Part shown: positions 46,205-55,313 of the stretch, in pieces
Layout of the letters: each line of letters starts with the position of its first letter
How positions within the stretch are numbered: position 1 is the stretch's first letter
Assembly (NCBI RefSeq): GCF_000018605.1
Contig: NC_010003.1
Span: 62,001-126,000 of the forward strand
Direction: 5' to 3'
From: Petrotoga mobilis SJ95
GTDB taxonomy: Bacteria; Thermotogota; Thermotogae; Petrotogales; Petrotogaceae
DNA length: 64,000 nucleotides
Notes under the pieces: model-generated
Told to the model about the DNA's origin: nothing
Database searches by the model: none
The model's input: only the letters and a program-made list of their open reading frames with translations
Program-made: the position numbers and the translations under genes

Positions 46205-47077
46205 ATGCCTAGAAAGAAAAGAGAAAAAACTGGTGATGCTAAATGGATGCAGACTTTCAGCGATATGACTACCTTGTTGCTGACTATGTTTATTGCATTG
46301 TTTTCTATGGCTACTATATCACCGGGAAAATTTCAACAGGCGGTTGTTAGTTTACAAAATGTGTTCGAAGGACAACCAATTGGGGTACTAGTTGGAGGCA
46401 GAAGCATTTCCGACGAACCCTTGATCACTTCTAATCCTGGAATTAGGCAAGAATTATTAAAAATTATTGAAGACGAAAAGTATAAAGGGAAAATCACTAT
46501 TGAGGAAACTGATAAAGGGACGATAATATCTATGAGGGATATTGCCTTTTTCAGACCAGGGAGCGCTGAATTAACCGCCGAAGCTAAAGACCTGCTTTAT
46601 AGGATAGGTACAATAATATTAGAGCACACATCTAACGCTATTGAAGTTTATGGTTTTACGGATGATCAACCAGTTTTACCCTCAAGTGTATACCCTTCTA
46701 ATTGGCATTTGAGTGCAGCTAGAGCGGCAAGTGTTGTTAATTTTTTTACCATAGAATTAAAAAATAGAAGGTTAGTGGAAAAGATGGCTGAGATCAATTC
46801 TGGGCAATTTGATATAGATTATTTTTACAATTCAGACAGATTCTTTCCCATTGGTGAAGGAGATAGCGAAATTGCTAAGGAAATTTCCCTATTAAGGTCG
46901 GAGATTGATTCTCGAAAATCCATCGCCTTTGATCATTTTACTGAAGGAGAATTAAACTCCGCACAGTTACAGCAAATTGAAAGGGAACTAGAAAATGAAT
47001 ATAATACAAGATTGAATGAATTAAGGCAAAAATACAGAAGGATAGATATTCTTATACTAAGGCAAAGAGTAAGATAA
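46205..47077 (+). CDS. motB: Flagellar stator protein MotB
   Basis: A 290-residue protein with one N-terminal transmembrane helix (MQTFSDMTTLLLTMFIALF, with the conserved channel Asp of the FSDM motif) and a periplasmic OmpA-type peptidoglycan-binding domain (FRPGSAEL, IEVYGFTDDQP, NWHLSAARAASV). It starts 18 nt after motA. An additional helical region follows the OmpA part. Confidence 0.93.
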   Translation: MPRKKREKTGDAKWMQTFSDMTTLLLTMFIALFSMATISPGKFQQAVVSLQNVFEGQPIGVLVGGRSISDEPLITSNPGIRQELLKIIEDEKYKGKITIEETDKGTIISMRDIAFFRPGSAELTAEAKDLLYRIGTIILEHTSNAIEVYGFTDDQPVLPSSVYPSNWHLSAARAASVVNFFTIELKNRRLVEKMAEINSGQFDIDYFYNSDRFFPIGEGDSEIAKEISLLRSEIDSRKSIAFDHFTEGELNSAQLQQIERELENEYNTRLNELRQKYRRIDILILRQRVR

Positions 47078-47103
47078 GTGCAAGACCGTGGAGGCGAAAG
47101 ATT

Positions 47104-47631
47104 TTGGAAAATGAAAATATAACTTCAGAAGAGGGAAAAACCAGAAAGTCAAAGCCATCTTTTTTAATGACTTTAATAATAGTCATAGTTGTTGCTTTAA
47201 TAATATCAGGAATTACGTCTTTTTTTATAGTGAGAATCTTGACATCCAATGTTTCTTCAAGTTCTGATCAATCTTCGCAAGTATCCGCTACTGCACCTGC
47301 TAAAGTATTATTGATCATGGAAGGTTCCAGATATACTATGATGTTAAAAGGAGGATACGACATTGCTGTAATAGATTCTTTACAGCTAGATGTTGGAAGC
47401 AGCCAGGCAAGAGATTTAATAACTTCCAACAAATTGGAAGTTTTAGAGGCTATAAGAATGATATTTATGAATAAAACAAGAGGTGAGCTTTCAACTCCAC
47501 AAGGCATAGAATTAACTAAGAAACAAATAAAAGATTCTTTAAATGAAATGCTGGGATTTACTGGTGAAAGGGAAAGCTTGGGTGTTGTAAAAGTGACAAT
47601 GATTATAATGACTATAACAACGAGTCAATAA
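47104..47631 (+). CDS. fliL: Flagellar basal body-associated protein FliL
   Basis: A 175-residue single-pass membrane protein with a transmembrane helix at about 20-42 and a periplasmic stomatin-like FliL domain (ARDLITSNKLEVLEAIRMIF, LTKKQIKDSLNEML). It surrounds and stabilises stators. The start is TTG behind GGAGGCG. It is separated from fliM by the 71-bp tandem array. Confidence 0.88.
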   Translation: MENENITSEEGKTRKSKPSFLMTLIIVIVVALIISGITSFFIVRILTSNVSSSSDQSSQVSATAPAKVLLIMEGSRYTMMLKGGYDIAVIDSLQLDVGSSQARDLITSNKLEVLEAIRMIFMNKTRGELSTPQGIELTKKQIKDSLNEMLGFTGERESLGVVKVTMIIMTITTSQ

Positions 47632-47640
47632 TGATACATT

Positions 47641-47883
47641 AAGGGGCAAGCCCCTTAAAATCCCCAAAACCTAATTTCGTTTAAACAAAGGCATTTTGCA
47701 CAAAACAGCAAAAGGGGCAAGCCCCTTAAAATCCCCAAAACCTAATTTCGTTTAAACAAAGGCATTTTGCACAAAACAGCAAAAGGGGCAAGCCCCTTAA
47801 AATCCCCAAAACCTATTTCAATTAAAAAAACTTTTTGCACAATGCGGCAAACTTAAAAAAGCTTTTTGCACAAGGCTGCAAAA
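47641..47883. repeat. 71-bp tandem array between fliL and fliM
   Basis: Two identical 71-bp units (47641-47711, 47712-47782) and a third that diverges after about 30 bp, then two short TTTTTGCACAA-type remnants to 47883. Each unit has an AAGGGGC/GCCCCTT hairpin and a TTTGC/GCAAA-type hairpin (read on the minus strand). Read in reverse complement, the unit resembles the hairpin module of the leader repeats at 8901-8976 and 61139-61213. The 270-bp gap holds nothing else. Confidence 0.88.
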
Positions 47884-47901
47884 TGAAAAAGAGGTGTTTT
47901 T

Positions 47902-48981
47902 ATGCCTGAAGATGAGACCCTTACACAGGAAGAAATAGATAGTATTTTAAAATCAATGAGTTCTGGAGAGAGCCCCGAAGAAGTTCTTGAAGAGTATCAG
48001 GAAGAAGAAAGAAGAATCAAAGATTACGATTTTAGAAGACCCATGAAGTTTTCACGGGAGCAACTAAGAACTCTCCAGTTAATCCATGAAAGCTTTGCAA
48101 GAGAGCTATCTACTTATCTTTCAGGCAGAAGCAGAACATTCGTCGATGTTAAATATGCTAGTATCGATCAAATCACCTTTTCAGAATTCCAAAAATCATT
48201 GAACTCCCCAACATTTATCGTTATCTTTTCGTCCGAAGCTTTTTCAGGAAGCGCTATTCTACAAATGGGCTTAGATTTAGGATACGTCATAATAGATAGA
48301 CTTTTAGGAGGGCCAGGAAACACTCTTGAAGAGATTAGACCTCCCACCGAGATAGAAATGAACATTTTGAGAAAAGAATCTGCAGTTATGTTGAGAATGC
48401 TATCAAAATCATGGTCGAATATTGAAGAATTTGACGCCAACTTGGAGAATTTAGAAACCAATCCCCAATTTGTTCAAGTTGCCCCTCCAAATGAGATGAC
48501 AATTCTTATAACACTTTCTGTTACTATAAAAAACGTACAAGGTTTTGTCAATCTTTGTTTTCCATCTTCTTCGTTGGAACCTTTGAACGATAAATTGACA
48601 ACAAGAATGTGGACAACCTCTTACAGACATACTGAAGAATTTAAAGAAAATCTAAGACAATCGTTGTTGCTTTCAAAATTAAATTTGTCTGCTATACTTG
48701 GCAAAACAGAGATATATTTAAATGATTTTTTGAATCTTGAAGTCGGGGATGTAATCCGCTTAGATTCTTTTTACGATGAGCCCATAGATCTAGAAATTGA
48801 AGAAAGACCGATATTCAAAGTAAATGTGGGTAAGAGTAAAGGTTTTTACAGTGTAAAGATCGTTGAGAAAAACAAAGAACTTTTAGAAAGACTTCTTGTT
48901 GAAGAGAGTATGAAAAAAAAGACGAAAAAGCTTGATTCTTCTGAAAAAGATGAAGATACAGAAAAAACAGGAGATGAATAA
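47902..48981 (+). CDS. fliM: Flagellar motor switch protein FliM
   Basis: A 359-residue C-ring protein. The N-terminal CheY-P binding peptide LTQEEIDSILKSM is followed by a CheC-like middle domain and a C-terminal SpoA domain (LSAILGKTEIYLNDFLNLEVG, then VIRLDS). A charged lysine-rich tail follows. RBS GAGGTG lies after the repeat array. FliM sets the direction of rotation. Confidence 0.95.
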   Translation: MPEDETLTQEEIDSILKSMSSGESPEEVLEEYQEEERRIKDYDFRRPMKFSREQLRTLQLIHESFARELSTYLSGRSRTFVDVKYASIDQITFSEFQKSLNSPTFIVIFSSEAFSGSAILQMGLDLGYVIIDRLLGGPGNTLEEIRPPTEIEMNILRKESAVMLRMLSKSWSNIEEFDANLENLETNPQFVQVAPPNEMTILITLSVTIKNVQGFVNLCFPSSSLEPLNDKLTTRMWTTSYRHTEEFKENLRQSLLLSKLNLSAILGKTEIYLNDFLNLEVGDVIRLDSFYDEPIDLEIEERPIFKVNVGKSKGFYSVKIVEKNKELLERLLVEESMKKKTKKLDSSEKDEDTEKTGDE

Positions 48982-48982
48982 A

Positions 48983-50101
48983 ATGCCTGAAAACGAAGAC
49001 CGTATTCTAAATCAAAGTGAATTGGATTCATTATTAAAAGGGTTAAATAACACCGATGATCCAAAGGAAAGCGAAGAAACCTCAACAGTAGATGAAAAAC
49101 TAGACGCACTTTTGGATATGATTGGTGAAATTGCAAATATCACTATGGGTTCAGGAGCAACAACCCTTTCAACTTTACTAAGAAGAAAGATAGAAATCCA
49201 ATATCCTCAAACAGATATTATTAAATTTAAAAATATCATTACCAATTTTGAAGGAGAAAATGTTGTTGTTACAGTAGAGTACAAAAAAGGTTTGTATGGC
49301 TTGAACACCTTGGTATTACCTTTGAATTTAACTAATATAATAGCAGATTTAATGCTGGGAAAAGACCTAGAGAATATCGAAGAGAGGGAATTAGATGATA
49401 TTAGTTTAAGCGCAGTTTCTGAAGCAATGAATCAAATGATGGGTACAGCTTCAACCGCCTTATCAGATTTTCTAAAAACCAATATTGATATCTCCCCGCC
49501 TAGCAGTCGAGTTGTGAATTTTTCAGAAGCCAATATCGAGTTTCCTCCCATAGAAACAGACAAAGAAGCTTATGTTATCTCTATAAAGTTCAACGTGAAG
49601 ATCAACGGAATAGCCGAAACAACGTTCTGGCAATTTATACCCATGAAATTTGCTCAAAAGATTAGAGAACTTGTGGAAAAAACTTTTGGTAAAACTACAG
49701 AAGACGAAGAAAGCTCAAAAAATTCAAATACACAGAAAAGAAGCAATTCCAACGTGATCAAAGAAAAAAAGGTCAAAGTTCAACCTGTAGAATTTGGTGA
49801 ATTTGAAAAAAAGGAGGAGCCTATTTCCCCAAATATAGATCTATCAAAGTTGGAACTTTTGCTTGATGTCCCCTTAGAACTAAAAGTTGAGTTAGGATCA
49901 ACCAAATTAAATCTTAGAGAGATTTTAGAATTACACGAAGGGTCTATGATACAGTTAAACAAATTGGCAGGTGAGCCTTTGGATATATATGCCAATGGAA
50001 GATTAATTGCTAGAGGCGAAGTTGTTGTTATCGATGAGAATTTTGGAATTAGGGTTACAGAGATCGTCTCATTGAGAGAAAGGATGAAAACTCTGAAATG
50101 A
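48983..50101 (+). CDS. fliY: Flagellar motor switch phosphatase FliY
   Basis: About 372 residues combining an N-terminal CheY-binding-like peptide (LNQSELDSLLKGL), two CheC phosphatase half-sites (MIGEIANITMGSG and LSAVSEAMNQMMG, each with E and N), a linker, and a C-terminal FliN/SpoA domain (LDVPLELKVELGSTKLNLRE). FliY-type proteins dephosphorylate CheY-P at the switch. The ATG at 48983 follows GGAG at a normal distance. The stop overlaps the next gene in ATGA. Confidence 0.92.
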   Translation: MPENEDRILNQSELDSLLKGLNNTDDPKESEETSTVDEKLDALLDMIGEIANITMGSGATTLSTLLRRKIEIQYPQTDIIKFKNIITNFEGENVVVTVEYKKGLYGLNTLVLPLNLTNIIADLMLGKDLENIEERELDDISLSAVSEAMNQMMGTASTALSDFLKTNIDISPPSSRVVNFSEANIEFPPIETDKEAYVISIKFNVKINGIAETTFWQFIPMKFAQKIRELVEKTFGKTTEDEESSKNSNTQKRSNSNVIKEKKVKVQPVEFGEFEKKEEPISPNIDLSKLELLLDVPLELKVELGSTKLNLREILELHEGSMIQLNKLAGEPLDIYANGRLIARGEVVVIDENFGIRVTEIVSLRERMKTLK

Positions 50102-50739
50102 TAATTAAGAAATATTTCCTTTTATCCTTCCTTGCTTTTTCCACATTCATTTTTGCTCAACCAAGCTTAGAAAGCCTTTTAGAGAGTTATTTGGGTTACA
50201 AAAAATTAAGATTTGATATTAATATTCAGTTTCAAATAACTGAGAATAAAGAAATTTCTGCTGAAGTAAGTTATATTGATAACAGATATTTAATTTTTAC
50301 CTTTAAAAAACCATCTTTATTTGAAGATATTTATTATTGTTACGATTTTTTCGAGTCAGTTTTTTACACAAATGTTCATGAGGAAGTAGATGAATACGGT
50401 CAAATATCCATACTTACAGCCACTATTCCTGATTTGCTTTCATCTTTTTTACCTTTTTTTGATCCGGAAAATTTTGATGTCGTTGCCACAGAAGTAGGTG
50501 AATATGAAATCCAGCAATATATTCCGAAAACCCGAAACTTCTTAAGATTGCTTAATATAGATTTTACTAAATTCAATATTTACTATTTTAAACCTTATGA
50601 AAATATAAAGGTTTTAGAAAAGTTAGAAATTTTGAATTCTCAAGAGAGTAAAAAGGTCATTATAGAAATTAAAGAAATCGCACCTCTACCTAATGAAGAA
50701 GCAGATATCGAATTGAAAAAAGTTCTGTTGTCTTCATAG
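50098..50739 (+). CDS. Secreted protein, LolA-like size and pattern, 213 aa
   Basis: It has a signal peptide (residues 1-21, ending FAQ) and a beta-rich body with YLGYKKLRFDINIQFQI, FTFKKPSLFEDIYYCYD and LNIDFTKFNIYYFKPYENI. The size and strand pattern resemble LolA/RseB-like lipoprotein carriers, but I see no decisive motif. It is translationally coupled to fliY (ATGA), so it may have a flagellum- or envelope-linked role. It ends 5 bp from the convergent MBL gene. Confidence 0.6.
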   Translation: MIIKKYFLLSFLAFSTFIFAQPSLESLLESYLGYKKLRFDINIQFQITENKEISAEVSYIDNRYLIFTFKKPSLFEDIYYCYDFFESVFYTNVHEEVDEYGQISILTATIPDLLSSFLPFFDPENFDVVATEVGEYEIQQYIPKTRNFLRLLNIDFTKFNIYYFKPYENIKVLEKLEILNSQESKKVIIEIKEIAPLPNEEADIELKKVLLSS

Positions 50740-50744
50740 TTTTG

Positions 50745-51473
50745 TTATAAATGAGCTAAATCTGGCAGGGAGTAATCTGCGTACCTTTTTTCCAAATTCT
50801 CTCCGTTTTTCTTCCTTTTTAAATAGGTCAATTGTTCTTTTAGGATCTTTTTGCTTTCTGGCTTCCCATGTCCTGGAAAAACCGTTTCTATATCTAAGGA
50901 AGATAAGTTATTTAATCTAGATATCCACTCATCAACATTCGAATTGAGTATTTCTGCATGTACCTTAGAAAATACGAGATCACCACTTATTAAATATCCT
51001 TGCGGTTTAAGGATATAGATTGTTGAATCTAAAGTATGTCCACCAATATTTTCTGCTGACAAAATTTGGTCTCTTAGGAGAAGAAAAATAGAATTTTCGA
51101 AAATGATGATATCTTTTTCCCTTAAAGCCTCTTTGAAATTGTTAAAATTATAGTCAGCTATTTTTGAACTTTCTTTTAGAAACGTAGGATCCAAGGTATC
51201 AAGAAACTCCAATGTTTTTTTGTTCATATACAGATCAAATTTGCGTTTGCTAAAAACAGCTCCAAAGGTGTGGTCAGGGTGAAAATGAGTGAAAAAAACC
51301 TTTTTTAATTTTTTTGAAGTACGCTCTTCAACTATTTTGACCATATCTTCAAATTTTCTTGGATAAAGAGAGCTATCAAAGGCTGTCAATCCATCATCAT
51401 ACTCTAAAAATGTAACAGAGCTTGCGCCATTCTCGAACCAAAAATTGTAAACGTTATCGTAACTTTCAAACAT
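50745..51473 (-). CDS. MBL-fold metallohydrolase
   Basis: About 242 residues with the metallo-beta-lactamase motif THFHPDH near residue 75, GGHTLDSTIYI, and PGHGKPES, giving a complete two-metal site. It belongs to the general hydrolase group (glyoxalase II-like or AHL-lactonase-like), and the substrate is unknown. The ATG at 51473 follows AGAGGTGA. The GTG at 51482 is part of that ribosome binding site. Confidence 0.85.
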   Translation of the reverse strand: MFESYDNVYNFWFENGASSVTFLEYDDGLTAFDSSLYPRKFEDMVKIVEERTSKKLKKVFFTHFHPDHTFGAVFSKRKFDLYMNKKTLEFLDTLDPTFLKESSKIADYNFNNFKEALREKDIIIFENSIFLLLRDQILSAENIGGHTLDSTIYILKPQGYLISGDLVFSKVHAEILNSNVDEWISRLNNLSSLDIETVFPGHGKPESKKILKEQLTYLKRKKNGENLEKRYADYSLPDLAHL

Positions 51474-51497
51474 ACAAATCACCTCTAAAAATATATA

Positions 51498-51508
51498 GTT
51501 AGCGCCTC
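51498..51508 (-). repeat. Leader motif GAGGCGCTAAC before the MBL gene
   Basis: On the minus strand this matches the 3' end of the dispersed leader repeat, 25 nt before the MBL start. The 5' half is absent, so it may be a chance or decayed copy. Confidence 0.35.
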
Positions 51509-51550
51509 TTATTATTTTTAAGTTCTAATATATTTTTTCGATAAAAACAA

Positions 51551-51579
51551 TTGATATTCCTCGAACCAAGTGATATAAT
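51551..51579 (+). promoter_or_regulatory. Promoter of the ABC exporter operon
   Basis: -35 TTGATA (51551-51556), 17-nt spacer and -10 TATAAT (51574-51579) preceded by TGA, so it is also an extended -10. It ends about 30 nt before the start at 51610. Confidence 0.8.
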
Positions 51580-51609
51580 TTTGTTAGGAATACTAATCAA
51601 TTTGGGACG

Positions 51610-53340
51610 GTGAATCTTTTGATCAAAGAGTTTCTAAAAAAATATTGGTGGAGATATCTCATTGGGATTCTCTTTCTTGTAACCGTTGACATTATTCAAC
51701 TATTTATTCCAAGAGAAATTGGAAGCATAGTCGATATACTAAACACACAATCTCCGAACCTTAATCAAGTTAAAACGCTAATCTTCGGAATAATCATGTT
51801 AGCTTTAGGATTAGGAATTGGTAGAGTTTTTTGGAGAATTTCAATTATTGGAGCCGCTAGGCTTTTTGAATATCAAACATGGAAAAATATGTTCGACCAT
51901 ATCATCGGATTAGACCAAGATTTTTTCGACAAATGGAGAACTGGAGATTTGATGACTAGGTTCACTTCTGATGTTTCTACGTTGATGCGTATGCTAGGAA
52001 TTCTGGTTATAATGCTCGTTGATACAATAGTATTGACGACCTTGACCGTTTTTGCAATGGGTACTTTTGTGAATTGGAGATTGACCTTTATATCGGTACT
52101 GCCTCTTCCTTTAATAGCAATTATATCACTCTTTTTTGGAAGATTCATTCACAGAAGATTCAGAGAATTACAAGAAAAAACTTCTGAGTTATCTAATATA
52201 ACCGAAGAAAACGTCTCTGGTGTGGATGTTGTAAAGTTGTATTCTAACTATGATACCATGCAAGAGATATTTGACAACAAGTCTCAAGAGTTCTATAATT
52301 CTTACATTCGCTTGGTAAAAGTTTGGGGATTGATGTTTCCCTTAGCCATGTTAGTAGGACAATTAGCAACTATTTTTGTTTTCAATTTTGGTGGGCCCAT
52401 GGTAATAAACAATCAGATAACCCTTGGAGACTTCATAATGACAAATCAATATATCGGAATGTTGATATGGCCAATGATGGCGGTTGGAAACCTAATCAAC
52501 CTAATACAAAGAGGAAGAGCTTCTTTAAAAAGGGTTAATGAAGTTTTAGAGCAAAAAAATTCCATTCAAGAACCCGCAAGAGAAGATTTTGAATTTCAGG
52601 GACACTATCAAATCAACCATCTAACTTTCAAATATCCAGGTTCACAAAGAGAAGTTTTGAAGGATATAAACATGAATATAAACCCTGGAGAAATGGTAGC
52701 CTTTGTTGGAAGAATAGGTTCAGGAAAATCTACATTAGCAAAGCTCCTTGTAAAACTATACCCAGTTGAAAGAGGACAGATATTTTTAGACGGAAAAGAT
52801 ATTAACGATGTGAATGGTGAATTTATAAGAGACTATGTTTCTTATGTACCACAAGATAGTTTCTTATTTTCAATGACGATAAGAGAAAATATAGCTTTTG
52901 CTAATGAAAAAATGGAAGACAAAGTGGAAGAATTTGCAAAACTTTCTCATGTACACGATGACATAATGAGCTTCGAAAATAAATATGACACAATAGTTGG
53001 AGAAAGAGGAGCCACACTTTCTGGTGGCCAAAGGCAGAGGGTTACCATTGCAAGAGCTCTAGCCAAAAGATCAAAATGGATAATACTAGACGATTGTCTT
53101 TCCGCTGTAGATACCGAGACGGAAGAAGAAATAATCAAAACACTTAGACAACAAGCGGAAGGCAAAACAATTCTTGTTATATCCCACAGGCTCAAAGCGG
53201 TTAAAAATGCCGACCAAATCTATGTGTTCGACAATGGACAAATCGTTGAAAGCGGTAATCACAATCAGTTAATCTCACAAGAAGGTATTTACTATTCTAT
53301 GTACATGAAACAATTAATAGAAAAAAATTTGGAGGAGTAG
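51610..53340 (+). CDS. Heterodimeric ABC exporter subunit with non-catalytic Walker B
   Basis: A 576-residue half-transporter, with six transmembrane helices (about 15-300) and a nucleotide-binding domain with Walker A GRIGSGKST, signature LSGGQRQR and Walker B IILDD. The catalytic Glu after Walker B is Asp here. This is the arrangement of TM287 in the Thermotoga TM287/288 multidrug exporter, which has one degenerate site. Substrates are probably hydrophobic compounds or lipids. The start is GTG at 51610 or TTG at 51619. Confidence 0.92.
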   Translation: MNLLIKEFLKKYWWRYLIGILFLVTVDIIQLFIPREIGSIVDILNTQSPNLNQVKTLIFGIIMLALGLGIGRVFWRISIIGAARLFEYQTWKNMFDHIIGLDQDFFDKWRTGDLMTRFTSDVSTLMRMLGILVIMLVDTIVLTTLTVFAMGTFVNWRLTFISVLPLPLIAIISLFFGRFIHRRFRELQEKTSELSNITEENVSGVDVVKLYSNYDTMQEIFDNKSQEFYNSYIRLVKVWGLMFPLAMLVGQLATIFVFNFGGPMVINNQITLGDFIMTNQYIGMLIWPMMAVGNLINLIQRGRASLKRVNEVLEQKNSIQEPAREDFEFQGHYQINHLTFKYPGSQREVLKDINMNINPGEMVAFVGRIGSGKSTLAKLLVKLYPVERGQIFLDGKDINDVNGEFIRDYVSYVPQDSFLFSMTIRENIAFANEKMEDKVEEFAKLSHVHDDIMSFENKYDTIVGERGATLSGGQRQRVTIARALAKRSKWIILDDCLSAVDTETEEEIIKTLRQQAEGKTILVISHRLKAVKNADQIYVFDNGQIVESGNHNQLISQEGIYYSMYMKQLIEKNLEE

Positions 53341-53344
53341 AGTA

Positions 53345-55282
53345 ATGGCTTCTGTTCATGAGGAAATATTTTTAGAAGAAAAAGAAAAAAGCGAAGGCGA
53401 TCTCAAAACTTTCCTGAGACTGTGGGTGTATATAAAAAAATACAAGTTACTACTTTTTTTGACCTTTTTAACTTTGGCTATAGCAACGATAATAGAGTTA
53501 GCGTTGCCAGTTTTCATACGATATGGGATTGATAATGTAATTAATGTGAATTATTCGTTTGATCTAGTCCCTGAAAACGAAACACAATTTGTTGAACAGG
53601 AGAATGGAGCTTATAATCTAGAAAAAAGAGACAACAACTATTATATGGTTAACAATCAAACAGGCGAAAGAATACAAGTCTCAGGCGAGCAATATTCCCA
53701 ATACTTTGACTTAGCTATTCGAAAAATACAGATTTTTAGCCTTATTTTTATATCAGTGCTTGTGGGACAATTTCTTTTAAATTACGGCCAAGTTTTCTTT
53801 GCCAACGTAGTTGGCCAAAAAGTTATTTTTCACCTGAGGAAAGACTTATTCAGCCATATATTAAAACTCAAATATACATATTTTGAAAAAAATCCTCCAG
53901 GCAAAGTTACCACACGTGTGGTTAATGATACCCAAAATTTATCGGATTTCTTCAGTGATGTTGTAACAAGTTTGCTTAAAGATATAGCTATAATAATTGG
54001 GGTGATCATTTTAATGATGGTCCTAGACTTTGAACTTAGTTTGTATACAATGTCTATGTTCCCAGTTATTGTAGTTTCAGTTGTGTTATTCAGACATTTT
54101 GATAGAAAAGCCTACGACAAAGTCAGAACTAGAATATCTGCCTTAAATTCCTACTTAGCCGAAAATTTAGCTGGAAGTAATGTTACAAGATTATTCAATC
54201 AAGAAGAAAGAAAGAAAAAGGAATTCGATTACATGAGTACAAAGGTATATCGTGCTAATTTGCAACAAATGTATGTATTTGCGATCTTTAGACCTTTGAT
54301 GAGTCTATTACAGTATTTTACGATTAGTATTTTGCTTTGGTTTGGTTCCTTGCAGTTAACAGATGGGCAAACAACCTTTGGAACCATCTATGCTTTCACT
54401 TCTTACATAGATATGTTTTTTAGACCCTTGTTTGACCTAGCAGAAAAGTATGACATAATGCAAAACGCATTTGCATCGGCTGGAAAAATTTTTAAGATAT
54501 TTGATCAAGAACAGGAAAATTTTGGGAGGAAAAAATATACTACTATTCAAGAAGGAAAAGTTGAATTTCAAAACGTTAAATTCTCCTACGATGGAAATAA
54601 AGAAGTTTTAAAAGGTGTAAGTTTCAAAATAAATCCCAACGAAAGAGTAGCCATAGTTGGGGAAACAGGTTCAGGAAAAACTACGATAATTAAATTGATA
54701 AGTGGACTTTACAAATATCAAAGTGGTAAAATACTATTAGACGATAAAGAATTATACGACTACGATCTCAACGAATTACGCAAAAAAATCGCTGTTGTAC
54801 CTCAAGACGTATTCCTGTTCTCGGGAACTATTTTAGACAACATGAGATTATTTAACCAAGACATTCCGGATGAAGAAGTAAAAAAGGTTGCAAAATCCGT
54901 ATATGCCGATGAAATTATCTCGCGGTTGCCCCAAAATTACTACACAGTCATTACAGAAAGAGGCGGAACTTTATCATCTGGTGAAAGACAATTGGTAGCC
55001 TTAACGAGGGCGGTACTTTTTAATTCAAAGATTATAATTTTAGACGAAGCTACAGCAAATGTTGATGTAGAAACTGAATTTTTAATACAACAAGCTTTGA
55101 ATAAAATATCTGAACGTTCAACTATAATTTCCATTGCCCACAGACTTTCGACTGTGAAAAGCTCCAACAGGATAATAGTTGTGCATAAAGGGCTAGTTGT
55201 TGAAGAAGGAAGGCACGAAGAACTTATCAACAACCACGGAATTTATTACGATCTTTACAGACTTCAGTTCGAAAATAGCTAA
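53345..55282 (+). CDS. Heterodimeric ABC exporter subunit with catalytic Walker B
   Basis: A 645-residue half-transporter, 69 residues longer than its partner. A hydrophilic insertion (about residues 75-125) lies after the first transmembrane helix on the outer side. The nucleotide-binding domain has Walker A GETGSGKTT, a degenerate signature LSSGERQL and canonical Walker B IILDEATA. Its altered signature faces the partner's altered Walker B, giving one consistently degenerate site, as in TM288. It starts 4 nt after the first subunit. Confidence 0.92.
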   Translation: MASVHEEIFLEEKEKSEGDLKTFLRLWVYIKKYKLLLFLTFLTLAIATIIELALPVFIRYGIDNVINVNYSFDLVPENETQFVEQENGAYNLEKRDNNYYMVNNQTGERIQVSGEQYSQYFDLAIRKIQIFSLIFISVLVGQFLLNYGQVFFANVVGQKVIFHLRKDLFSHILKLKYTYFEKNPPGKVTTRVVNDTQNLSDFFSDVVTSLLKDIAIIIGVIILMMVLDFELSLYTMSMFPVIVVSVVLFRHFDRKAYDKVRTRISALNSYLAENLAGSNVTRLFNQEERKKKEFDYMSTKVYRANLQQMYVFAIFRPLMSLLQYFTISILLWFGSLQLTDGQTTFGTIYAFTSYIDMFFRPLFDLAEKYDIMQNAFASAGKIFKIFDQEQENFGRKKYTTIQEGKVEFQNVKFSYDGNKEVLKGVSFKINPNERVAIVGETGSGKTTIIKLISGLYKYQSGKILLDDKELYDYDLNELRKKIAVVPQDVFLFSGTILDNMRLFNQDIPDEEVKKVAKSVYADEIISRLPQNYYTVITERGGTLSSGERQLVALTRAVLFNSKIIILDEATANVDVETEFLIQQALNKISERSTIISIAHRLSTVKSSNRIIVVHKGLVVEEGRHEELINNHGIYYDLYRLQFENS

Positions 55283-55313
55283 TAATTACCAGACTATGAA
55301 GGGGGTCTATATC

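Noticed and set aside
47641-47883. CRISPR array or repeat-spacer structure
   Set aside because: The whole 71-bp period is repeated identically; there are no distinct spacers and no cas genes nearby.
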